Shown in pieces: positions 1 to 9,491 of a stretch of 56,133 nt of DNA; position 1 is the first letter of the stretch, and each line of letters starts with the position of its first letter. The stretch covers positions 1-56,133 of the forward strand of contig QRVH01000017.1 in assembly GCA_003458705.1 (NCBI GenBank), read 5' to 3'. The notes under the pieces were generated by a model. That model did not search any database. It worked only from the letters and a program-made list of their open reading frames with translations, and was not told the origin of the DNA. The position numbers and the translations under genes were made by a program. The stretch is from Eubacterium sp. AF22-9 (GTDB taxonomy: Bacteria; Bacillota; Clostridia; Lachnospirales; Lachnospiraceae).

Positions 1-55
1 TTACTTTTAAAAAATCAGCTGTTTTTTAGTGCTTAACAATTTTTTTAAATAATAA

Positions 56-82
56 AAAGCCTGCTCAAAAAAGCAGGCTTTA
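56..82 (-). terminator. Rho-independent terminator after metK
   Basis: A 10-bp inverted repeat (AAAGCCTGCT / AGCAGGCTTT) with a 6-nt loop, followed on the minus strand by T-rich sequence, lies about 50 bases past the metK stop. Plus-strand T-richness also lets it work in the other direction. Confidence 0.8.
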
Positions 83-132
83 AAAATTCATCAAAGTATT
101 TAAATTATACATAAAAAAGCTTAGAATTTTAA

Positions 133-1314
133 TTAACCAAGATACTTAGCAAGTACATCAACCTTGTCAAGCTTCTCCCAAGGGAGATTAAGGTCTGTAC
201 GTCCAAAATGACCATAAGCAGCTGTCTGCTTGTAGATAGGTCTTCTTAAGTCGAGCATCTTAATGATTCCGTTAGGTCTTAAATCGAAGTTCTCACGTAT
301 GATTTCAACGATTTTTTCTTCATCAAGCTTTCCTGTACCAAATGTATCAACCATGATAGATGTTGGTCTTGCGACACCGATTGCATATGAAAGCTGGATT
401 TCACATCTGTCAGCAAGTCCGGCAGCAACAATATTCTTTGCAACATATCTTGCAGCGTATGCCGCAGAACGGTCAACCTTAGTGCAGTCTTTACCAGAGA
501 AAGCACCACCACCATGTCTTGCAGCACCACCGTAAGTATCAACGATAATCTTACGACCAGTAAGACCTGAATCTCCGTTAGGACCGCCAATTACAAAACG
601 GCCTGTAGGATTGATGTATATCTTAGTATCAGCGTCAATCATAGCTGGGTCAACGATAGCGTCAATAACATATTTCTTAATATCCTCATGAATCTGTTCC
701 TGAGATACTTCAGGAGCATGCTGTGATGAAACAACGATAGCATCAAGTCTTATTGGCTTTTTGTTTTCATCATATTCAACTGTTACCTGAGTCTTTCCGT
801 CTGGTCTTAAGTAAGAAAGAGTTCCATCTTTACGAACCTTTGTAAGCTGCTTAGAAAGCTTCTGTGCAAGTGCAGAAGAGTAAGGCATGAATTCAGGAGT
901 TTCGTTAGTTGCGTAACCAAACATCATACCCTGGTCACCGGCACCACCCTCTGAATCATCAATTTCGCCATCTTTGGCTTCAAGAGCTTTATCAACACCC
1001 ATAGCAATATCAGCTGACTGCTTGTCTAATGCAACCATAACAGCACAAGTATTACCATCAAATCCCTTATCAGAGCTGTCATAACCAATATCTGTAACTG
1101 TCTTTCTTACGATAGAAGGAATATCTATGTTAGCCTTAGTTGTAACCTCACCCATTACCATAACGAAACCTGTGTTAGTAAGAGTTTCGCAGGCTACTCT
1201 TGAGTATGGATCCTGCTCATAGAGAGCGTCTAATACGGCATCTGAAATCTGATCGCAGATTTTATCTGGATGTCCTTCTGTTACTGATTCTGAAGTAAAT
1301 AATCTTTTTTCCAT
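133..1314 (-). CDS. metK: S-adenosylmethionine synthetase
   Basis: Makes S-adenosylmethionine from methionine and ATP in the cytoplasm. The 393-residue length is normal for the family. Family motifs visible are EGHPDK near residue 14 (catalytic His), GAGDQG around 125 and the glycine-rich GGGAFSGKD loop around 270. The ATG has GGAGATAAC just upstream. The gene stands alone and is preceded by a SAM-I riboswitch and terminator, so its own product should repress it by premature termination. Identification is secure from sequence. Confidence 0.98.
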   Translation of the reverse strand: MEKRLFTSESVTEGHPDKICDQISDAVLDALYEQDPYSRVACETLTNTGFVMVMGEVTTKANIDIPSIVRKTVTDIGYDSSDKGFDGNTCAVMVALDKQSADIAMGVDKALEAKDGEIDDSEGGAGDQGMMFGYATNETPEFMPYSSALAQKLSKQLTKVRKDGTLSYLRPDGKTQVTVEYDENKKPIRLDAIVVSSQHAPEVSQEQIHEDIKKYVIDAIVDPAMIDADTKIYINPTGRFVIGGPNGDSGLTGRKIIVDTYGGAARHGGGAFSGKDCTKVDRSAAYAARYVAKNIVAAGLADRCEIQLSYAIGVARPTSIMVDTFGTGKLDEEKIVEIIRENFDLRPNGIIKMLDLRRPIYKQTAAYGHFGRTDLNLPWEKLDKVDVLAKYLG

Positions 1315-1355
1315 GTTATCTCCTTTTTGTTTTATCGTGAATATGTCTATCCCAT

Positions 1356-1434
1356 ACCTTTCTCGTGTCTATTCTCATCGCTACTCGCGCTCGTAGCTCA
1401 GACGCCAGAATTGCATTGCTATCTCTACTCGCGC
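1356..1434 (-). repeat. Diverged copy of a dispersed repeat in the metK leader
   Basis: Read on the minus strand, this stretch contains TTCTGGC, TGAGCT-CGAGC and GAGTAGCGATGAG-ATAGACA in the same order as 29298-29351 downstream of tRNA-Gln. It also carries a second short GCGAGTAGAGATAG start. It sits between the riboswitch terminator and metK, so it is part of the read-through transcript. No coding function is seen. Confidence 0.7.
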
Positions 1435-1460
1435 AAAAAAAGGTCCCCGACAAGGGACCC
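1434..1460 (-). terminator. Riboswitch expression-platform terminator
   Basis: On the minus strand GGTCCC-TTGTC-GGGGACC forms a GC-rich hairpin followed by seven T residues. It follows the SAM-I aptamer directly and would stop transcription when SAM is bound. Confidence 0.9.
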
Positions 1461-1477
1461 GATAGACTGTATCGAAA

Positions 1478-1580
1478 TCCTCTTATTGTTCGACTAATAT
1501 CGCTCAGGTTGGCACCTTCCTCAAAAGGGGTTGCCGGGCTTCATAGATCCTATGTATCTCCACCGCTCTTAATAAGGGAT
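1478..1580 (-). promoter_or_regulatory. SAM-I (S-box) riboswitch aptamer
   Basis: The minus strand shows the S-box landmarks in order: a P1 arm (ATCCCTTATTAAGAG), GGTGGAG, GATCTATGAAGCCCGGCAACC, GGTGCCAA and the closing AATAAGAGGAT arm. It precedes metK, the classic target. The arrangement of aptamer, terminator and gene predicts an OFF switch on SAM binding. Confidence 0.95.
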
Positions 1581-1611
1581 ATAAAATATTCAATTAATAT
1601 TACCGCATAAG

Positions 1612-1640
1612 ATACTACACAATATTTAAACATTCGTCAA
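1612..1640 (-). promoter_or_regulatory. metK sigma-A promoter
   Basis: Minus strand TTGACG, 17-nt spacer, then TAGTAT preceded by TG (extended -10). Transcription would start about 25 nt before the riboswitch. Confidence 0.75.
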
Positions 1641-1721
1641 GAGTAATTTGACATTTTCTATATGGAAATTTATAATTAATGCATATTTAGCGTACAGATG
1701 TAAAGCACAAGGGGAAGAGTG

Positions 1722-2822
1722 ATGAGTGAAAAAATAATATTTATATTTGATGCGAAAGATGGCGATCAATTATCTGAAGATGTTAATACACCAGATGGAA
1801 AGATTCTTGTAAAAAAAGATACAATACTCGATTATGATATAATTGCAAATATTTCTAATCATCATATTCTGGAAGTCAGGATATATGATAATGATGAATT
1901 AGAGGATAATCAATCAGGGATAGACTCAGACAGAAATACAGAGAATGAAAAATATTTTGACAAAATCAGAAAGAGCAGACAGTTCAAGAAGTTTAAAAAG
2001 ACTTACGATGAGAATATAATTGATATCAAGGATGGACTTAATGAGGTAGTAACCAATAATAGTCCTATTGATACTGATAAGCTGATTGAAGGAACACAGC
2101 AGATTCTTTCTGAGAACAATAACAGTTTACAGCTTTTTGATATGCTTCACAGCATGAGACAGTTTGATGACCTTACATATGTTCATTGCGTGAATGTAGC
2201 ATTGATATCGTCTATTATTGGGCAGTGGCTTAAGTATAGTAAGGAAGATATAAGGACTCTTATTATATGTGGATTGCTGCATGATATTGGAAAATTAATG
2301 ATTCCTAATGAGATTCTTACAAAGCCGGGCAGACTTACAGAGGATGAATATGAAATCATGAAGCAGCATGTTAATCTTGGCTATGAGAAGTTAAAGAACC
2401 AGAATATTGATATGCGTATTAAGGAGGCATGCCTGCTCCATCATGAAAAATGTGATGGAACAGGATATCCATTTGGCTTGAAGAGCGAGAGTATTCCGGT
2501 TTCTGCAAAGATTATTGCGGTAGCAGATGTATATGATGCCATGACTGCTGCCAGAGTGTATAGAGGTGCATTGTGTCCGTTTGAGGTTATAGAAACAATG
2601 CATTGTGATGCATTCACCAAGTTTGATCCTAAATATATTCTGCCATTTCTTAAAAATGTTGCATCATCATATATTCACAATGATGTAAGACTGTCAGATG
2701 GCAGAACAGGAAAGGTTATTCTTATCAATGATAATGCGTTAAGCCTGCCTGTTGTACAATGTGGTGACACATTTGTTGACTTATCAAAAGAACATGGACT
2801 TAAGGTATTATCAATTCTGTAA
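1722..2822 (+). CDS. HD-GYP domain protein, probable cyclic-di-GMP phosphodiesterase
   Basis: The C-terminal two-thirds is an HD-GYP domain: LLHDIGK around residue 188 (metal-binding HD), a conserved HHE near 241, then DGTGYP around 246-251 and the VADVYDAMT stretch. Such domains hydrolyse cyclic-di-GMP to GMP. The first roughly 130 residues are acidic, have no membrane segment and match no receiver domain I recognise. ATG 1722 is preferred over the overlapping GTG three bases upstream because AGGGG then lies 8 nt away. The neighbours suggest no shared pathway. A role in motility or sessile switching is inferred from the family only. Confidence 0.9.
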   Translation: MSEKIIFIFDAKDGDQLSEDVNTPDGKILVKKDTILDYDIIANISNHHILEVRIYDNDELEDNQSGIDSDRNTENEKYFDKIRKSRQFKKFKKTYDENIIDIKDGLNEVVTNNSPIDTDKLIEGTQQILSENNNSLQLFDMLHSMRQFDDLTYVHCVNVALISSIIGQWLKYSKEDIRTLIICGLLHDIGKLMIPNEILTKPGRLTEDEYEIMKQHVNLGYEKLKNQNIDMRIKEACLLHHEKCDGTGYPFGLKSESIPVSAKIIAVADVYDAMTAARVYRGALCPFEVIETMHCDAFTKFDPKYILPFLKNVASSYIHNDVRLSDGRTGKVILINDNALSLPVVQCGDTFVDLSKEHGLKVLSIL

Positions 2823-2834
2823 TATTATATTTAA

Positions 2835-3092
2835 TTATTTGGCACATGCGTGGAGGTACTTTTCTTTAGTAGCCATACCTCCGCGGATGTGTCTTTCTTG
2901 TTTATTGACATCAAGAACCTTTCTTGCTTCTTTAGCAAGCTCCGGATTGATTTCCATAAGTCTTGTAGTTACATCTTTATGTGCCGTGCTTTTGCTTACA
3001 TTAAATGCTTTAGCTGTCTGTCTTACAGTGGCTTTATGCTCAATTATGTAATATGCCAGCTGGGTGGCGCGTTCTTCAATATAGTCTCGCAT
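2835..3092 (-). CDS. spoIIID: Sporulation transcription factor SpoIIID
   Basis: An 85-residue helix-turn-helix protein. The core with RQTAKAFNVSKSTAHKD is typical of SpoIIID, the mother-cell regulator that acts with sigma-E before sigma-K. The length and the basic C-terminal tail fit the family. It converges with the HD-GYP gene, leaving only 12 bp between stops, so no separate terminator is visible. Its presence implies that the organism descends from spore formers. It does not prove that it sporulates. Confidence 0.93.
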   Translation of the reverse strand: MRDYIEERATQLAYYIIEHKATVRQTAKAFNVSKSTAHKDVTTRLMEINPELAKEARKVLDVNKQERHIRGGMATKEKYLHACAK

Positions 3093-3184
3093 ATCGGGAC
3101 TCCGGAAGTTTCATTTATACAATCTATGCCAGGGAAGGGCGTTTTATGTTAGAATGTGAAAAGACAGAAACAAGGAGATAAACA

Positions 3185-4192
3185 ATGATTGTTAAATACA
3201 GTGTAATGCAGCAGGACACACCAAAGGATTATGCAGCATTGTGTGAAGTGAATGAGGATGGTTTACAGTTATTAAGGCTTATGGGGCAGACAGCTTATGT
3301 TGTTGTTCCACAACAGATAGATGGATATGAAGTAAGAAGCATAGGAAAATACTGCTTTGCGGCTAAGAGAGATTGTAATAATCGGACATCAGATAATGAG
3401 TGGGAAGAACTGGAACATATAGCGGTGGCGGATGGAATGCATGAGCTGAGTGGCGAATATATAGAAAATGTTGTTTTACCCGATAGTGTAAATGTACTGG
3501 AAAGCTATGCTTTTTATAACTGCAGGAAATTAAACTATCTGGAATTTGGAAGTGGTTTAAATGTTGTTAATAATGATGCATTTATGAACTGCCGGGAGCT
3601 GTCAGTGCTTGCAGTAAGAAGTGATGTAGAAGCTGCGACAGGTGTGCAGTATTTCTTAAAGCAGCTTAATAAAGGAATTGAACTTAAATTTGTTAAAAAT
3701 TCAGATATAGTGGGCAGCTTCTACTATTCAGAGTATACAGAAAGTTATGAAGAAATCGGACCTGCACATATATTTCAGATGGATGTGCAGGGTGAAGGAT
3801 ACAGGGCGAGACAGTTATTTAATGACGGAGTTGTAGATGCAGTAAGATATGATGCAGTCTTTGATGCAGCGAAGGCGTTGGAAAGTACTTATACTTTGTC
3901 GAAGATGGCAGTTGGGAGACTGCAGTATCCGGTTAAACTGGCAGATGAAGCCAGAACTGCGTATACACAATTTCTAAAGGGTATTATTGAAAATGTTCTG
4001 GAATGGATAGTGAAAGAGCAGAGAATTGACATTATAGAGTCCTTTGTTCAGGAAAACATACTTGATGAGAAGGGACTTGACACTGCACTTAAGCTTGCCG
4101 GAAAATGTGGCTGGACAGCGGGAAGTGCGTCAATTATAGAGCTTGGAAGCAGATTTGCACAGAAGATGAAAAAGAGCAGGTATGAATTCTGA
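3185..4192 (+). CDS. Leucine-rich-repeat (BspA-like) protein, first gene of VWA/MoxR cluster
   Basis: 335 residues with no signal peptide or membrane segment. Residues about 40-150 carry LRR_5/BspA-like repeats (for example VVLPDSVNVLESYAFYNC and LEFGSGLNVVNNDAFMNC), normally a protein-binding fold. The C-terminal half is helical and unrecognised. GGAGATAAACA precedes the ATG. It is the first of three same-strand genes ending in a MoxR ATPase, so a cytosolic adaptor or substrate-recognition role beside the VWA-like protein is a reasonable inference, but no function is shown by the sequence. Confidence 0.75.
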   Translation: MIVKYSVMQQDTPKDYAALCEVNEDGLQLLRLMGQTAYVVVPQQIDGYEVRSIGKYCFAAKRDCNNRTSDNEWEELEHIAVADGMHELSGEYIENVVLPDSVNVLESYAFYNCRKLNYLEFGSGLNVVNNDAFMNCRELSVLAVRSDVEAATGVQYFLKQLNKGIELKFVKNSDIVGSFYYSEYTESYEEIGPAHIFQMDVQGEGYRARQLFNDGVVDAVRYDAVFDAAKALESTYTLSKMAVGRLQYPVKLADEARTAYTQFLKGIIENVLEWIVKEQRIDIIESFVQENILDEKGLDTALKLAGKCGWTAGSASIIELGSRFAQKMKKSRYEF

Positions 4193-4271
4193 GATTGAAG
4201 AAATCGGACATTTAATGAACTGGGTATAAGATGGCAGATATAGAGTTATAATACGCATCTGTGGAAATAAC

Positions 4272-5584
4272 ATGAAGGGAGGTAACAGCATGGCGCATGT
4301 GCAGACAGAAAGCGAGTGGGAACTGGAAATGTGTGGCAGGATTACAGAATATCTTGCAGGACAGATATATGTTGATATGAGATTTCTTGAGCCTGTGCTT
4401 AATGTGCTGGTGCCAAGAGCCAACATGGGATTGTCCACATTTGCAACAGATGGCGTGTATCTATATATGAATACCAGACATACAATGGAGGTTTTTAAGA
4501 AGAACGAGAAATTTCTTGTGAGAGCATATCTGCACACAGTGCTTCATTGTGTTTACAGCCATCTGTGGCTGTGTGACGGAAGAGACGCACAGCTATGGAA
4601 TCTTTCGTGTGATATTGCGGTGGAGCGTATAATTGACAGGCTTGAAAAGCCGTGTGTCAAAAGGATTCTTACATGGAGAAGGCAGGATATATATAAGAAG
4701 CTTGATGATAATAAATGTGTTTCGGCGGCGCAGATATATGAGTATCTTCTTGAGATGAATCAGGACGAGCTTGCGAAGTTGTGGCAGGAGTTTTACACGG
4801 ATGACCATACATTGTGGCAGTATAAGAATGATCGTAAGAATATGTTACAGCAGCCCAATAAAGTGCAGCAGCAGTGGGAACAGCGGGCGCGTCAGATGAA
4901 TATGGAGAAGCAGAAAAGTGATGGGGAGAGCGGTCAGGACAGCAATTCGTTAAATGAGCTTATGAAGGTTCAGAAAAGACGCAGAAGCTACAGGGATTTC
5001 CTTAAGAAATTTGCTGAGTATCACGAGGAGTTAAAGATTAATGATGATGAATTTGACTTTGGATATTATGCTTACGGATTGTCGGTTTATAAAAATATGC
5101 CGCTTATTGAGCCACTTGAGACAAGAGAGATAGACAAGATAAGGGAATTTGTTGTTGTTGTCGATACAAGTTATTCAACGAGCGGAGAGCTTGTGAGGCG
5201 GTTCTTACAGGAAACATTTGACATACTTATGGACGACAGGGCATTTTTCAAGGTGAGCAGTATCCACATTATTCAGTGCGATGATGTAATCCAGAGTGAT
5301 GATGTGATTAAAGACAGGGAGCAGCTTGAAGGATTTTCAATACATTTGAAATAAAGGGAGGCGGTAATACTGATTTCAGACCTCCGTTTAAATATATAGA
5401 CAGACTGATTGAAGAAGGTAAGATTAAGAATCCAGGCGGAATGTTGTATTTCACAGATGGCGAAGGGATTTATCCGAAGAAAAAGCCGGGGTACAGAACC
5501 GCATTTGTATTTATGAAAGATTTCGATGAGATGAAAGTGCCTGCGTGGGCGATGAGAATAAGACTGGACAAGTCAGACAGATAG
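4272..5584 (+). CDS. VWA-like metallopeptidase-type protein (DUF2201-like), frame broken near 5345
   Basis: The N-terminal part (YLHTVLHCVYSHLW near residue 90) resembles the HxxxH-type region of predicted VWA-like peptidases. The C-terminal half, with FVVVVDTSYSTSGE, is a von Willebrand A fold with a DxSxS metal site. The frame stops at 5354, but the rest of the domain (FEIKGGGNTDFRPPF through MLYFTDGEG to ...DKSDR) continues in the -1 frame to 5584. Restoring one T near 5346 joins them into about 438 residues. The gene sits between the LRR gene and the MoxR ATPase, its usual partner type. I read the break as probable sequence error. Confidence 0.8.
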
Positions 5585-5597
5585 AAAGGACATGGCT

Positions 5598-6947
5598 ATG
5601 AACATTAAAGAAGCAAAACAGGAGATTATTAATACGGTCAAAGCGTATCTTTGTAAAAATGCAGAGGGAGAATACAGGATTCCGGCGATACGGCAGCGAC
5701 CTGTACTTCTTATGGGACCTCCGGGAATCGGAAAGACTCAGATTATGGAGCAGATTGCCAGTGAATGTGGAATCGGTCTTGTTTCATATACTATTACGCA
5801 CCATACAAGACAGAGTGCTGTCGGACTTCCGATGATTAAGACAGAGGAGTTTGATGGGAAGGAATATTCTGTAACTGAGTATACGATGAGTGAGATAATT
5901 TCCGGAGTGTACAAGGCTGTCAAGGAGCAGGGACACAGGGAGGGTATTCTTTTTATTGACGAGATTAACTGTGTTTCGGAGACTCTGATTCCTACTATGC
6001 TGCAGTTTTTACAGTGCAAAACATTTGGCAATCAGAAAGTGCCTGAGGGCTGGATAATTGTGGCAGCGGGCAATCCGCCTGAATTCAACCGCTCAGTCCG
6101 TGAGTTTGATATGGTTACATATGACCGTCTGAGGGTGATTAATATTGACGCTGACCTTGAGGTGTGGCGCGAATATGCCAGAGAGCGTTATATTCACAAT
6201 GCAATTTTTTCATATCTTGATATAAGACCACAGAATTTCTACAGTGTCATGGCAGATGTTGACGGGCTTAAGTTCGTTACGGCGCGTGGCTGGGAGGATA
6301 TGAGCAGTCTTATGTATGTGTATGAGGAGCTTGGAATCAGCATAAATGCTGGAGTTGTTGGAGAGTTTCTTCATAATGAGGATATCGCAGAGGATTTTGC
6401 AGCATATTATGATCTTTATAATAAGTACAGGGATGATTATGGAATTAACAATATTCTTGCTGGAAATGCGACATCTGATATATACAGGCGAATGATTAAT
6501 GCTGATTATGATGAGAGACTGACGGTGGTAAATCTTCTGCTTGACACTCTGAATAAGCATTTTAAATATGCAGCAGAATTAAAGGCTGATACTGATAGCT
6601 GGTATAAGTCTATCAAGGAAAAGATTAAGGCAGGAGAAGATGAAGGCGTTATTGATAAGGAGAAAGCAGAATTTTCTAAACAAGCTGAAAAGCTGGATAG
6701 TGTTGAGGAACAGACTCTTGCAAAGTTAGAAAATGCATTTGACTTTTTAGAAGGTTCTAAACAGGAGATTTCAAAGGAAGATATAGGAAAATTAGATCAG
6801 GAAATGCTTATATTTGTCACAGGACTCACAACGGGAAAGGAATCATCGTCATTCCTTCTTGTAAATCCGTGTGACAGATACAAGTCCTATAGTGCCATGT
6901 ACTTAAAGGGTGGCAGAAGAAACCAGCTCCTTAAGGAAATGGAATAA
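5598..6947 (+). CDS. MoxR-family AAA+ ATPase
   Basis: AAA+ ATPase with Walker A GPPGIGKT near residue 43, Walker B ILFIDEIN around 118 and sensor-1 VAAGNPPE around 155. The C-terminal 120 residues are helical and charged. MoxR proteins act as chaperones that load or remodel partners with VWA domains; here the VWA-like gene ends 13 bp upstream. Two ATGs are possible (5592 and 5598). The second has AAGGA at a proper 8-nt distance. The set LRR, VWA-like, MoxR resembles RavA-ViaA arrangements in logic, but the biological client is unknown. Confidence 0.88.
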   Translation: MNIKEAKQEIINTVKAYLCKNAEGEYRIPAIRQRPVLLMGPPGIGKTQIMEQIASECGIGLVSYTITHHTRQSAVGLPMIKTEEFDGKEYSVTEYTMSEIISGVYKAVKEQGHREGILFIDEINCVSETLIPTMLQFLQCKTFGNQKVPEGWIIVAAGNPPEFNRSVREFDMVTYDRLRVINIDADLEVWREYARERYIHNAIFSYLDIRPQNFYSVMADVDGLKFVTARGWEDMSSLMYVYEELGISINAGVVGEFLHNEDIAEDFAAYYDLYNKYRDDYGINNILAGNATSDIYRRMINADYDERLTVVNLLLDTLNKHFKYAAELKADTDSWYKSIKEKIKAGEDEGVIDKEKAEFSKQAEKLDSVEEQTLAKLENAFDFLEGSKQEISKEDIGKLDQEMLIFVTGLTTGKESSSFLLVNPCDRYKSYSAMYLKGGRRNQLLKEME

Positions 6948-6971
6948 AGATGCGATTGAATAAATCGGACA

Positions 6972-7670
6972 TTACATTTTTAATTTTTCTGCAAACATAA
7001 GAAGTACGCTGACTGAAAGCAGTGCACTTGAAATCCAGATTGTGTGGATTCCGAACATCATTGAAAGGTTTCCACCGATACCTGCGCCGATTGCAAAGAA
7101 TAATATTATGCCGAAGTAATAACCGGCTTTTCTAAGAGAAACCTTATTGCCGGTACGCACAAATACTGAAAGTGCGTCTGTACCGCTTCTTAAGTTACCG
7201 ATACACATGGTGCTTGCATAGGAATAGCCATTGACTTTTCTGAATGCCTGTACCTGCATGGCGCATGAGAACGATACGATTATTGTTGCAAACATGTCCA
7301 TTGAATGAGGCATGAAGCCGACTGCAATTAAGATTACAATCTCAATAAGTAATATTGCCTGCCGCCAGTGAAGTCTGGTGGCATTTTTGTATTTGCCCTG
7401 AATTCGCTCCGTCACGAATACGCCAAGACCAAATGCTAAGAATGGCAGGAGATATTTAACTCCCTGATACCATTCGCCCATCATAAAATGTGTACTCATA
7501 AGAACCACATTACCAGTCTGTGCGTTGGAGAATACTTCATTTCTCGTAAAGTATGTATATGCGTCCTGAAGTCCACCGGACATGGCAAGGAATACGCTGT
7601 TTATGAAGGCCTCGGACATCTGTATATCCGGCAGCTTCTTAGCGAGGGCGTTGTGAAGCTTTGATGCCAT
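6972..7670 (-). CDS. YoaK family (DUF1275) membrane protein
   Basis: 232 residues with about six hydrophobic segments. The motif FTRNEVFSNAQTGNVVLMS near the N-terminus and GNLRSGTDAL around residue 160 are characteristic of DUF1275/YoaK, a small family of predicted transporters of unknown substrate. The ATG is preceded by AAGGAGG at 6 nt, but that ribosome binding site lies inside a strong hairpin (see 7677-7719), so translation is probably controlled. It lies downstream of a sodium symporter on the same strand. Confidence 0.85.
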   Translation of the reverse strand: MASKLHNALAKKLPDIQMSEAFINSVFLAMSGGLQDAYTYFTRNEVFSNAQTGNVVLMSTHFMMGEWYQGVKYLLPFLAFGLGVFVTERIQGKYKNATRLHWRQAILLIEIVILIAVGFMPHSMDMFATIIVSFSCAMQVQAFRKVNGYSYASTMCIGNLRSGTDALSVFVRTGNKVSLRKAGYYFGIILFFAIGAGIGGNLSMMFGIHTIWISSALLSVSVLLMFAEKLKM

Positions 7671-7676
7671 AAATAA

Positions 7677-7719
7677 CCTCCTTGTGTTTTATAACTTTGG
7701 TTGTTATAGCACAAGGAGG
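7677..7719 (-). promoter_or_regulatory. Hairpin sequestering the yoaK-like ribosome binding site
   Basis: On the minus strand CCTCCTTGTG pairs perfectly with CACAAGGAGG, and inside it TATAAC pairs with GTTATA around a 7-nt loop (AACCAAA). The 3' arm is the Shine-Dalgarno sequence of the gene starting at 7670. No T-run follows, so it is not a terminator. A translational switch (ligand, protein or temperature) is inferred. Confidence 0.75.
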
Positions 7720-7748
7720 GGATGTTGTAAAGGGTATATAAATATTAG

Positions 7749-7803
7749 ATATGTTGTGAATTACCATACGCCGTAGGATTATCTGGCTGGTAACACAACA
7801 TAT
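7749..7803 (-). promoter_or_regulatory. Long dyad between symporter and yoaK-like gene
   Basis: ATATGTTGTG (7749-7758) pairs with CACAACATAT (7794-7803), and the stem continues with TTACC / GGTAA after a 2-nt bulge, enclosing a 23-nt loop. No T-run follows in either direction. It could be an RNA structure in the yoaK leader, a processing site or a protein-binding site. Confidence 0.55.
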
Positions 7804-7806
7804 TAA

Positions 7807-9342
7807 TTACTTTCCAAGTGCTGTCTTCTGTGGCACTTCTGTTTCTTTTTCGTAGCATGCAAATGCGCTGTCAACAAGCTCTTTATCCGGCTTAGGAGTA
7901 AACAGGCTGACTACAGGAACGATAATCATTCCGGCAAACATTGCAAATGCACCACAGTTGATAGGTGACTGAAGCCATGTTGGGAAACTTGCTCTGAAGA
8001 AGATGTTGGCAATCATGAGTACTGAACTGAATAAAAAGCAAGCCCAGCATGATGCTTTAGAAACTTTCTTAGAGTAAAGCGAGAACATAAATGGTGCAAG
8101 GAATGAACCTGCAAGTGCACCCCAAGATATTCCCATAAGCTGTGCAATAAATGTTACTGAACTCTTGTACTGGATAAGTGCAAGTATTGCAGATATCGCA
8201 ATGAATACAACAACAAGAATTCTTATGTATAATACCTGTTTCTTTTCACTCATGTTCTTGATAAAGTTATCTTTTAAGAAGTCAATAGTAAGTGTTGAGC
8301 TTGAAGCTATTACAAGTGATGAAAGTGTAGACATTGAAGCTGACAACACAAGAATTACAACCAATGCAATAAGCACAGGGCTTAAGTTGGAAAGCATTGT
8401 TGGAATTATTGAGTCGAAGCCGTTAGCTTTGACATCTATCTGGTCAGAGAATAATCTTCCAAAACCTCCGAGAAAATAGCATCCGCCTGAAACTATAAGC
8501 GCAAATATTGTTGATATTACAGTACCCTTCTGTATAGAAGCTTCATTATCAATGGCATAGAATTTCTGAACCATCTGAGGAAGTCCCCATGTTCCAAGTG
8601 ATGTAAGGATTACAACACATAACAGGTTGAATGGGTCAGGTCCGAAAAATGAAGCAAATATACCGGGAGTATCGCTTACTGCCGGGTCAGACACATTTGC
8701 AAGACCCTGCAGTGCAGACATGAAGCCGCCCTTAGAGTGGATTACGGCAGCAATAACTGCAACGATACCGAATAACATGATAATTCCCTGAATGAAATCA
8801 TTGATTGCAGTAGCCATGTAACCGCCGGCAATTACATAGATGGCAGTAAGTGTTGCCATGATTATGATACAGACGCTGTAATCAATGTTGAAAGCCATAC
8901 CGAAAAGTCTTGAAAGTCCATTGTAAAGTGAAGCTGTGTATGGAATCAGAAAAATGAATATTATAACGGAAGCACCGATTTTTAATGGATTGCTTCCGAA
9001 TCTCTTTCCAAAATATTGTGGCATGGTTGCTGAATCAAGATGTTGGCTCATAATTCTTGTTCTTCTGCCAAGTACGACCCATGCAAGAAGTGAACCTATA
9101 ATTGCGTTGCCGATACCAGCCCAGGTTGCGGCAATGCCGTATTTCCAGCCAAACTGGCCTGCATATCCGACAAATACTACAGCCGAGAAATAAGATGTTC
9201 CGTATGCAAATGCGGTGAGCCACGGACCAACGCTTCTTCCACCGAGAACGAAACCATTAACATCAGTTGCATGCTTGCGGCAGTACAGGCCAATGCCTAT
9301 CAGAACCGCAAAGTAGATAATAAGAATAACCAGTTTTAACAT
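7807..9342 (-). CDS. Sodium:solute symporter family transporter
   Basis: 511 residues with about 13 hydrophobic segments and the SSSF/PutP-type signature region GGYMATAINDFIQGIIML, preceded by the typical N-terminal GRSVGPWLTAFAYGTSYFSAVVFVG. Members couple Na+ entry to uptake of proline, pantothenate, sugars or similar solutes. The substrate cannot be read from the sequence. ATG 9342 has GGGGG at 6-7 nt and is preferred to the upstream in-frame ATG. A palindrome at 9383-9405 may be its operator. Confidence 0.88.
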   Translation of the reverse strand: MLKLVILIIYFAVLIGIGLYCRKHATDVNGFVLGGRSVGPWLTAFAYGTSYFSAVVFVGYAGQFGWKYGIAATWAGIGNAIIGSLLAWVVLGRRTRIMSQHLDSATMPQYFGKRFGSNPLKIGASVIIFIFLIPYTASLYNGLSRLFGMAFNIDYSVCIIIMATLTAIYVIAGGYMATAINDFIQGIIMLFGIVAVIAAVIHSKGGFMSALQGLANVSDPAVSDTPGIFASFFGPDPFNLLCVVILTSLGTWGLPQMVQKFYAIDNEASIQKGTVISTIFALIVSGGCYFLGGFGRLFSDQIDVKANGFDSIIPTMLSNLSPVLIALVVILVLSASMSTLSSLVIASSSTLTIDFLKDNFIKNMSEKKQVLYIRILVVVFIAISAILALIQYKSSVTFIAQLMGISWGALAGSFLAPFMFSLYSKKVSKASCWACFLFSSVLMIANIFFRASFPTWLQSPINCGAFAMFAGMIIVPVVSLFTPKPDKELVDSAFACYEKETEVPQKTALGK

Positions 9343-9382
9343 AAAAACCCCCATATTAATTGTATTATGCTATGCTTCATGG

Positions 9383-9405
9383 ATTTAAAGTGTAACGCTT
9401 TAAAT
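9383..9405. promoter_or_regulatory. Palindrome upstream of the symporter gene
   Basis: ATTTAAAG, 7 nt (TGTAACG), CTTTAAAT: perfect 8-bp arms located 41 bp upstream of the symporter start. Candidate operator; the cognate regulator is unknown. Confidence 0.4.
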
Positions 9406-9491
9406 TGATAAAGCACGGCATAAATGAATTGTAACATATGGTGGTGGGATTGGCAAGGAGAAAGTGGAGTGATATATTATATGATAACGCA

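Noticed and set aside
1365..1610. 81-codon plus-strand frame across the metK leader
   Set aside because: It is antisense to the SAM-I riboswitch and the dispersed repeat, has no ribosome binding site and no family resemblance.
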